Shown: positions 22,397 through 26,077 of the stretch, one piece after another
Position numbering within the stretch: position 1 is the stretch's first letter
How the letters are laid out: the number at the start of each line of letters is the position of its first letter
Origin: JBOHBN01 sp050698355
Lineage (GTDB): Bacteria; Actinomycetota; Actinomycetes; Streptosporangiales; WHST01
Assembly (NCBI GenBank): GCA_050698355.1
Contig: JBOHBN010000296.1
Coordinates: forward strand, 1 to 26,077
Direction of reading: 5' to 3'
DNA length: 26,077 nucleotides
Made by a program: the position numbers and the translations under genes
The notes under the pieces: model-generated
Seen by the model: only the letters and a program-made list of their open reading frames with translations
What the model was told of the DNA's origin: nothing
The model's database searches: none

Positions 22397-22446
22397 TGAT
22401 CATGAAGGTTCGTCGTAGTCATGGCTACGACGAACCTTCATGATCA
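22397..22446. terminator. 50-bp hairpin, probable bidirectional terminator
   Basis: Perfect 22-bp arms (22397-22418 and 22425-22446, TGATCATGAAGGTTCGTCGTA...) enclose the six-base loop TCATGG. It stands between the ends of two convergent genes, so it probably stops transcription from both sides. The right arm contains the stop codon of the ABC ATPase gene (22444-22446). There is no T-run on either strand, and it may equally be a mobile palindromic repeat that has been put to use. Confidence 0.75.
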
Positions 22447-24279
22447 GCGCACTGCGGGTAGTTCGGGAATAGAGGCGAGCAGGTTCTGTGTGTACGCATG
22501 CCGCGGGTTGTCCATGACGGCGTCGGCGGAGCCGAGCTCCACTACCTTGCCCTCCTGCATTACCGCGATCCGGTCGGCCACGTAGCCGACGACGTTGAGG
22601 TCGTGGGTGATGATGAGCAGGGTGAGCGACAGCCGGGTGCGCAGGTCCAGCAAGAGGTTGAGTATCGCCGACGCGGCGGAGACGTCGAGCCCGGAGGTGG
22701 GCTCGTCCGCGACCACGAAGTCCGGCTGCATGGCCAGGGCGCGGGCGACGCCGACCCGGCGGGCCTGCCCGCCGGACAGCTCGTGCGGGTACTTCGTGGC
22801 CTGCTCGCTGGAGAGCCCGACGAGCTCGAGCAGCTCGTCGACCCCGTAGCGCTGCTCGGGCAGTGTCCGGTTGATGTGGTAGGGCTCGGTGAGTAGCTGG
22901 TCGACGCGCAGCCGTGGGCTCAGCGAGCCGTACGGGTCCTGGAAGATCATCTGCAGGCCGCGCCGCACGTGTCGCCATTCCCGCCGGCTGACCGCGGCGA
23001 TGTCGGTGCCCTCGAAACGGACCTCACCTCGCGTCGCCGTCACCAGCCGCAGCAGGGCCTTGCCCAGCGTCGTCTTGCCCGACCCGGATTCACCCACGAG
23101 TCCCACGATCTCGGCACGGTCGAGCGACAGGTCGACACCATCGACCGCCCGGACGGTCTCGCCGCCGCGGCGCAACCTGCGCCGACCGCCGAAGTGCACG
23201 TGCAGGTCGCGGATCTCGACCAGGCCTGGCGCCGACTCCGCAGATCCGGCGCCAGGCGATGGGCCCTCGCCGGCCGGGGGCGTACGGTTTCGCAGCTCGA
23301 CGTCCGCGGCGTCGCGGACCTCCAGTAGGCAGCGGACCTGGCCCCGGTCGTGCTCGAGCAGCGGTGGCTCACCCGCCTCACAGACCGCCTGCGCCGCCTC
23401 GCAGCGGTTGGCGAAGGTGCACCCGGTCGGCAGGGCGGCGAGGCTCGGCACGCGGCCGGGGATCGTCGACAGGCGTTCCTCGCGCCGGTGCCGCGACGGC
23501 ACGGCGGCGAGGAGCTTGCGCGTGTACGGGTGTTGCGGGCGTGCCAGCACGTCGACTGCGGGGCCGCTCTCGACGACGCGTCCGGCGTAGAGGACGTACA
23601 CCTGGTCCGACATCTGAGCGATGACCCCGATGTCGTGCGAGATGACGACCAGCGCGGTGCCCTGCTCGCGGCACAGTTCGGTCAGGATGCCCAGGATCTG
23701 TGCCTGCAGGGTCACGTCGAGCGCCGACGTGGCCTCGTCGCAGATGAGCACGTCAGGACGCAGCAGCAGGGTCGTGGCCACCATGATCCGCTGCCGCATG
23801 CCGCCGGAGAACTGGTGCGGGTAGTCGTCGATCCGCCGTTCCGGGTCTGCGATGCCGACCCGGTCGAGCATCTCGACCGCCTGCGAGCGCAGGGAACCCG
23901 AGCGGCGCGAGCCGCCGTGTGCACGCAGCGCGTTGATCATCTGCGTGGACACCTTGAACGTCGGGTTCAGGCTCGTGAGCGGGTCCTGGAAGACCATGCC
24001 GATCCGGCTCCCGCGCACCTGCCGGAGGCCGCGGTCGGAGAGCGCCAACATGTCCTGCCCGTGCAGGCTCAGCCGCCCCGAGGTGATGCGCCCGTTCGGT
24101 GGGAGCAGGCGCATCATCGTCGACGCGAGCGTGGACTTGCCGCACCCGGACTCCCCGACGACGCCCACGACGCCGCCGGTGGCGACCTCGAGGCTGACGT
24201 CGTGCAGTGCCTCGAAGCTCTGCCCCTTCACGCGGTAGCCGACGTGGAGGTGCTCCACGCGCAGCGCGGGCTCAGCCAC
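22444..24279 (-). CDS. Fused double ABC ATPase of a peptide/nickel-type importer (DppD-DppF)
   Basis: A 611-residue fusion of the two ATPases of a Dpp/Opp importer. The N-terminal half (DppD-like) has GESGCGKST, FSGGMRQRIMVA and LICDEATSALD, where Ala replaces the usual Pro after the catalytic Glu. Then comes the oligopeptide-type tail with YTRKLLAAVPS and a Cys cluster (GCTFANRCEAA...CLLEV). The C-terminal half (DppF-like) has GESGSGKTT, LSGGQARRVGVA and VVADEPTSGLD. It drives import of peptides or similar solutes through the permeases encoded upstream. GTG 24279 is chosen because GGAGG lies five bases before it; GTG 24291 is possible. It overlaps the permease stop by eight bases. The stop codon lies in a hairpin arm. 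Confidence 0.92.
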   Translation of the reverse strand: MAEPALRVEHLHVGYRVKGQSFEALHDVSLEVATGGVVGVVGESGCGKSTLASTMMRLLPPNGRITSGRLSLHGQDMLALSDRGLRQVRGSRIGMVFQDPLTSLNPTFKVSTQMINALRAHGGSRRSGSLRSQAVEMLDRVGIADPERRIDDYPHQFSGGMRQRIMVATTLLLRPDVLICDEATSALDVTLQAQILGILTELCREQGTALVVISHDIGVIAQMSDQVYVLYAGRVVESGPAVDVLARPQHPYTRKLLAAVPSRHRREERLSTIPGRVPSLAALPTGCTFANRCEAAQAVCEAGEPPLLEHDRGQVRCLLEVRDAADVELRNRTPPAGEGPSPGAGSAESAPGLVEIRDLHVHFGGRRRLRRGGETVRAVDGVDLSLDRAEIVGLVGESGSGKTTLGKALLRLVTATRGEVRFEGTDIAAVSRREWRHVRRGLQMIFQDPYGSLSPRLRVDQLLTEPYHINRTLPEQRYGVDELLELVGLSSEQATKYPHELSGGQARRVGVARALAMQPDFVVADEPTSGLDVSAASAILNLLLDLRTRLSLTLLIITHDLNVVGYVADRIAVMQEGKVVELGSADAVMDNPRHAYTQNLLASIPELPAVR

Positions 24280-25165
24280 GGGGTCCTCCACGGGCTCCGG
24301 CGAGGCGCGGGTCGAGGTAGTCGCGCAACGACTCTCCGAGCAGGGTGAAGCCGAGCGTTGTGACCACCAACGCGAGCGCCGGCACCAGGAGTGCCCACGG
24401 CGTGTCCCGTACGCGGTCGAACCCCTCGGAGAGCATGACGCCCCAGGACGGCTCGGGCGGCGGTACGCCGAGGCCGAGGAAGGACAGCCCGGAGGCGATC
24501 GTCACGGCGACCGGCACGTTGATCGCCATCAGGATGAACAGCGGGGCGATGATGTTGGGCACCACGTGCCGGATGAGGATGCGCAGGTTGCCCGCCGCGA
24601 GAGACCGTTCCGCCTCGATGTACGGCTGCTCGCGTACGACGAACACCGACGCTCGGGCCATCCGCGCGTACGCGGGTGCGAACGTGATCGCGACGACGAG
24701 CGTGACGTTGCGCTGGGATGGCCCGAGGAGGGTCAGCAGCGCCAGGGCGAGGATCACGGCGGGGAACGCCTGCATGCTGTCCATCAGCACCACGAGGACG
24801 CGGTCGGTGCGCCCGCCGAGGTAGCCCGCGACCACACCGATCGTGAGCCCGATGGCGAGGGCGATGATGCCGGCGGGGATCGCGACCGACATCGCGATGC
24901 GCGCGCCGAAGATGGCTCGGGACAACAGATCCCGGCCGAGCGTGTCGGTGCCGAGCCAGTGCTCGCTGGACGGCCCCTGCAGGCGAGCGGCGATGTCCTG
25001 CTGCATCGGGTCGTACGGGGCCAGCTGCGGCGCGAACGCGACGGCGAGCAGCACGGCCGCGACCAGGACCATGGCGAGCACACCGGCCCAGCTGGCGGCC
25101 ACTCCACGCGTGACGTCGGCCGACACGTGGCCGCCGCGCCGTACGGACTGCACCAGCGCGCTCAC
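24272..25165 (-). CDS. ABC peptide transporter permease, DppC-like
   Basis: A 297-residue inner-membrane permease of the binding-protein-dependent peptide class. It has one N-terminal membrane helix, the periplasmic HWLGTDTLGRDLLSR signature of DppC/OppC, then five more helices. The EAA loop that contacts the ATPase is AERSLAAGNLRILIRHVVPN. The C-terminus LGESLRDYLDPRL is also typical. GTG 25165 is the likely start, with a weak ribosome site. It lies between the B-type permease and the fused ATPase in one operon. No solute-binding protein gene is in the window; it probably lies beyond the right edge. Confidence 0.92.
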   Translation of the reverse strand: MSALVQSVRRGGHVSADVTRGVAASWAGVLAMVLVAAVLLAVAFAPQLAPYDPMQQDIAARLQGPSSEHWLGTDTLGRDLLSRAIFGARIAMSVAIPAGIIALAIGLTIGVVAGYLGGRTDRVLVVLMDSMQAFPAVILALALLTLLGPSQRNVTLVVAITFAPAYARMARASVFVVREQPYIEAERSLAAGNLRILIRHVVPNIIAPLFILMAINVPVAVTIASGLSFLGLGVPPPEPSWGVMLSEGFDRVRDTPWALLVPALALVVTTLGFTLLGESLRDYLDPRLAGARGGPRG

Positions 25166-25181
25166 GAGATCCCGTCCCTGA

Positions 25182-25225
25182 CGGGGGAACCCCCGACGCG
25201 CCCGGACCCCGCGGGGGATCCCCCG
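25182..25225. repeat. Pair of GGGGG-N2-CCCCC palindromes, 30-bp period
   Basis: CGGGGGAACCCCCG (25182-25195) and the perfect palindrome CGGGGGATCCCCCG (25212-25225) start exactly 30 bases apart in the 91-bp gap between the two permease genes. The second resembles the repeat at 12076-12124. Inside an operon such hairpins could stabilise or attenuate the message. Confidence 0.8.
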
Positions 25226-25256
25226 TCGAGGCGAGGCGGGTGAATTGCGGACACGG

Positions 25257-26077
25257 TCATGACAGCCTCCCGGACTCCTCGACCCGGATCCGCGGGTCGA
25301 GGAAGCGGTAGGAGAGGTCAGCGGCCAGGTTCGCCAGGACGAAAAGCAGCGCGATCACCAGCACCCCGCCCCGCACGATCGGGTAGTTGCGGTTGGTGAT
25401 CGCGTCCACGATCAGCGAACCCAAACCGGGACGGGAGAAGATCACCTCGACGAACACCGCCCCGCCGAGCAGGTCACCCAGACTCACCCCGAGGAGCGCA
25501 ACGGTGGGCACGATCGCGTTCTTCAACGCATACCGGTAGGCGATCAACCGGTCGTTCAGGCCGAGCGCGTGTGCGGCGCGGATGTAGTTGGCACCGAGCA
25601 CCTCCAGCATGCTGCTGCGCACGACGCGAGCCAGGTAGCCGACCCACACCAGCGCGAGCGCCGACGCCGGAAGCACCAGGTGCTGCAGGTAATCGACCGG
25701 CTTACCGATGTCGCCGACTCCCGTGGCGGGCAGAACACCGAGCAGCACGGGGAAGATCAGCAGCAGCAACAGGCCACTCACGTACGACGGCATGGTGATG
25801 AAGGAGACCGAGATCAGGCTGGTTACGGCGTCGACGATGGTGCCGGGCTTGCGTGCCGCGTAGACGCCGAGCGGGATGCCCACGAGGGCCGCGATCCCCA
25901 GGGCCGCGAACGCCAGGATGACCGTGTGTGGGAGGTACGCCGCCAGGATCTGCGTAACCGGTTGGTGCGAGACGAAGTCGGTGCCGAGGTCGCCTTGCAC
26001 GGCGTTCCACAGGAACGAACCCACCTGTACCCAGACCGGCTCGTCCAGGCCCATCTGCTCGCGCACTTGCTTTGCGA
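25257..26077 (-). CDS. ABC peptide transporter permease, DppB-like (partial)
   Basis: At least 273 residues, cut by the right edge: the frame is open to the last base and the usual first membrane helix is missing. Visible features are LGLDEP-like MGLDEPVWVQVGSFLW, GDLGTDFVSHQPVTQIL, five membrane segments, the EAA loop RAAHALGLNDRLIAYRYALK with its GLN, and the C-terminal LSYRFLDPRIRVEE. This is the B-type permease of a Dpp/Opp importer and is the first visible gene of the operon. Its stop is 91 bases before the DppC-like gene, a wider gap than normal because of the palindrome pair. Confidence 0.92.
   Translation of the reverse strand, partial: AKQVREQMGLDEPVWVQVGSFLWNAVQGDLGTDFVSHQPVTQILAAYLPHTVILAFAALGIAALVGIPLGVYAARKPGTIVDAVTSLISVSFITMPSYVSGLLLLLIFPVLLGVLPATGVGDIGKPVDYLQHLVLPASALALVWVGYLARVVRSSMLEVLGANYIRAAHALGLNDRLIAYRYALKNAIVPTVALLGVSLGDLLGGAVFVEVIFSRPGLGSLIVDAITNRNYPIVRGGVLVIALLFVLANLAADLSYRFLDPRIRVEESGRLS

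Noticed and set aside
22397..22446. Classical intrinsic terminator
   Set aside because: No T-run follows the stem on either strand, so I call it only a probable terminator.

Overview
The window is dense, high-GC DNA (about 70% G+C by eye) with short intergenic gaps, many GTG/TTG starts and several start/stop overlaps. The order rpfB - rsmA(ksgA) - ispE - ABC-F (20713-21837 down to 17141, minus strand) is a classic actinobacterial chromosomal block. It places the window in a free-living actinomycete; I cannot name the genus. No rRNA, tRNA, phage, IS or CRISPR was seen.

Layout. 7-1455: a small lipoprotein converging on an IclR regulator. 1560-2349: an overlapping MntA/HepT (MNT-HEPN, type VII) toxin-antitoxin pair, followed on the same strand by a metallophosphoesterase, a ChlI/MoxR-like AAA+ ATPase and its VWA partner (to 6576). 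6721-14182: a nitrogen-compound region. It holds a creatininase-family amidohydrolase, a YcsG-like NRAMP-fold transporter plus PxpA (LamB/YcsF) operon, a luciferase-like monooxygenase coupled to a YcsI-type (D-glutamate cyclase family) protein, a MarR regulator with an operator-like palindrome, a DUF1989 protein and an amidase-signature enzyme. 14267-17065: GNAT-EamA pair, a PEBP protein and a ferritin-like diiron protein. 17141-21837: ABC-F, ispE, rsmA, rpfB. 22173-22364: a 63-residue membrane protein. 22444 to the right edge: a Dpp/Opp-type peptide importer (fused double ATPase, permease C, and permease B cut by the window end).

How the genes may work together. YcsF-, YcsG- and YcsI-like proteins are the core of the Bacillus ycs/kip (5-oxoproline) locus, but the ATP-using PxpB/PxpC subunits are absent here. 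In the same region lie a creatininase-family hydrolase, a flavin monooxygenase, a DUF1989 protein and an amidase. I infer a catabolic module for a cyclic amide, lactam or guanidino compound; the substrate is not shown by the sequence.

The most unusual signal is non-coding. Four long hairpin-forming inverted repeats (about 6610-6695, 13006-13055, 17365-17423, 22397-22446) are scattered through the window, one of them in frame inside the ABC-F gene. Three arrays of short GGGG-N2/3-CCCC palindromes also occur (9581-9726, 12076-12124, 25182-25225), all with a spacing close to 30 bp.
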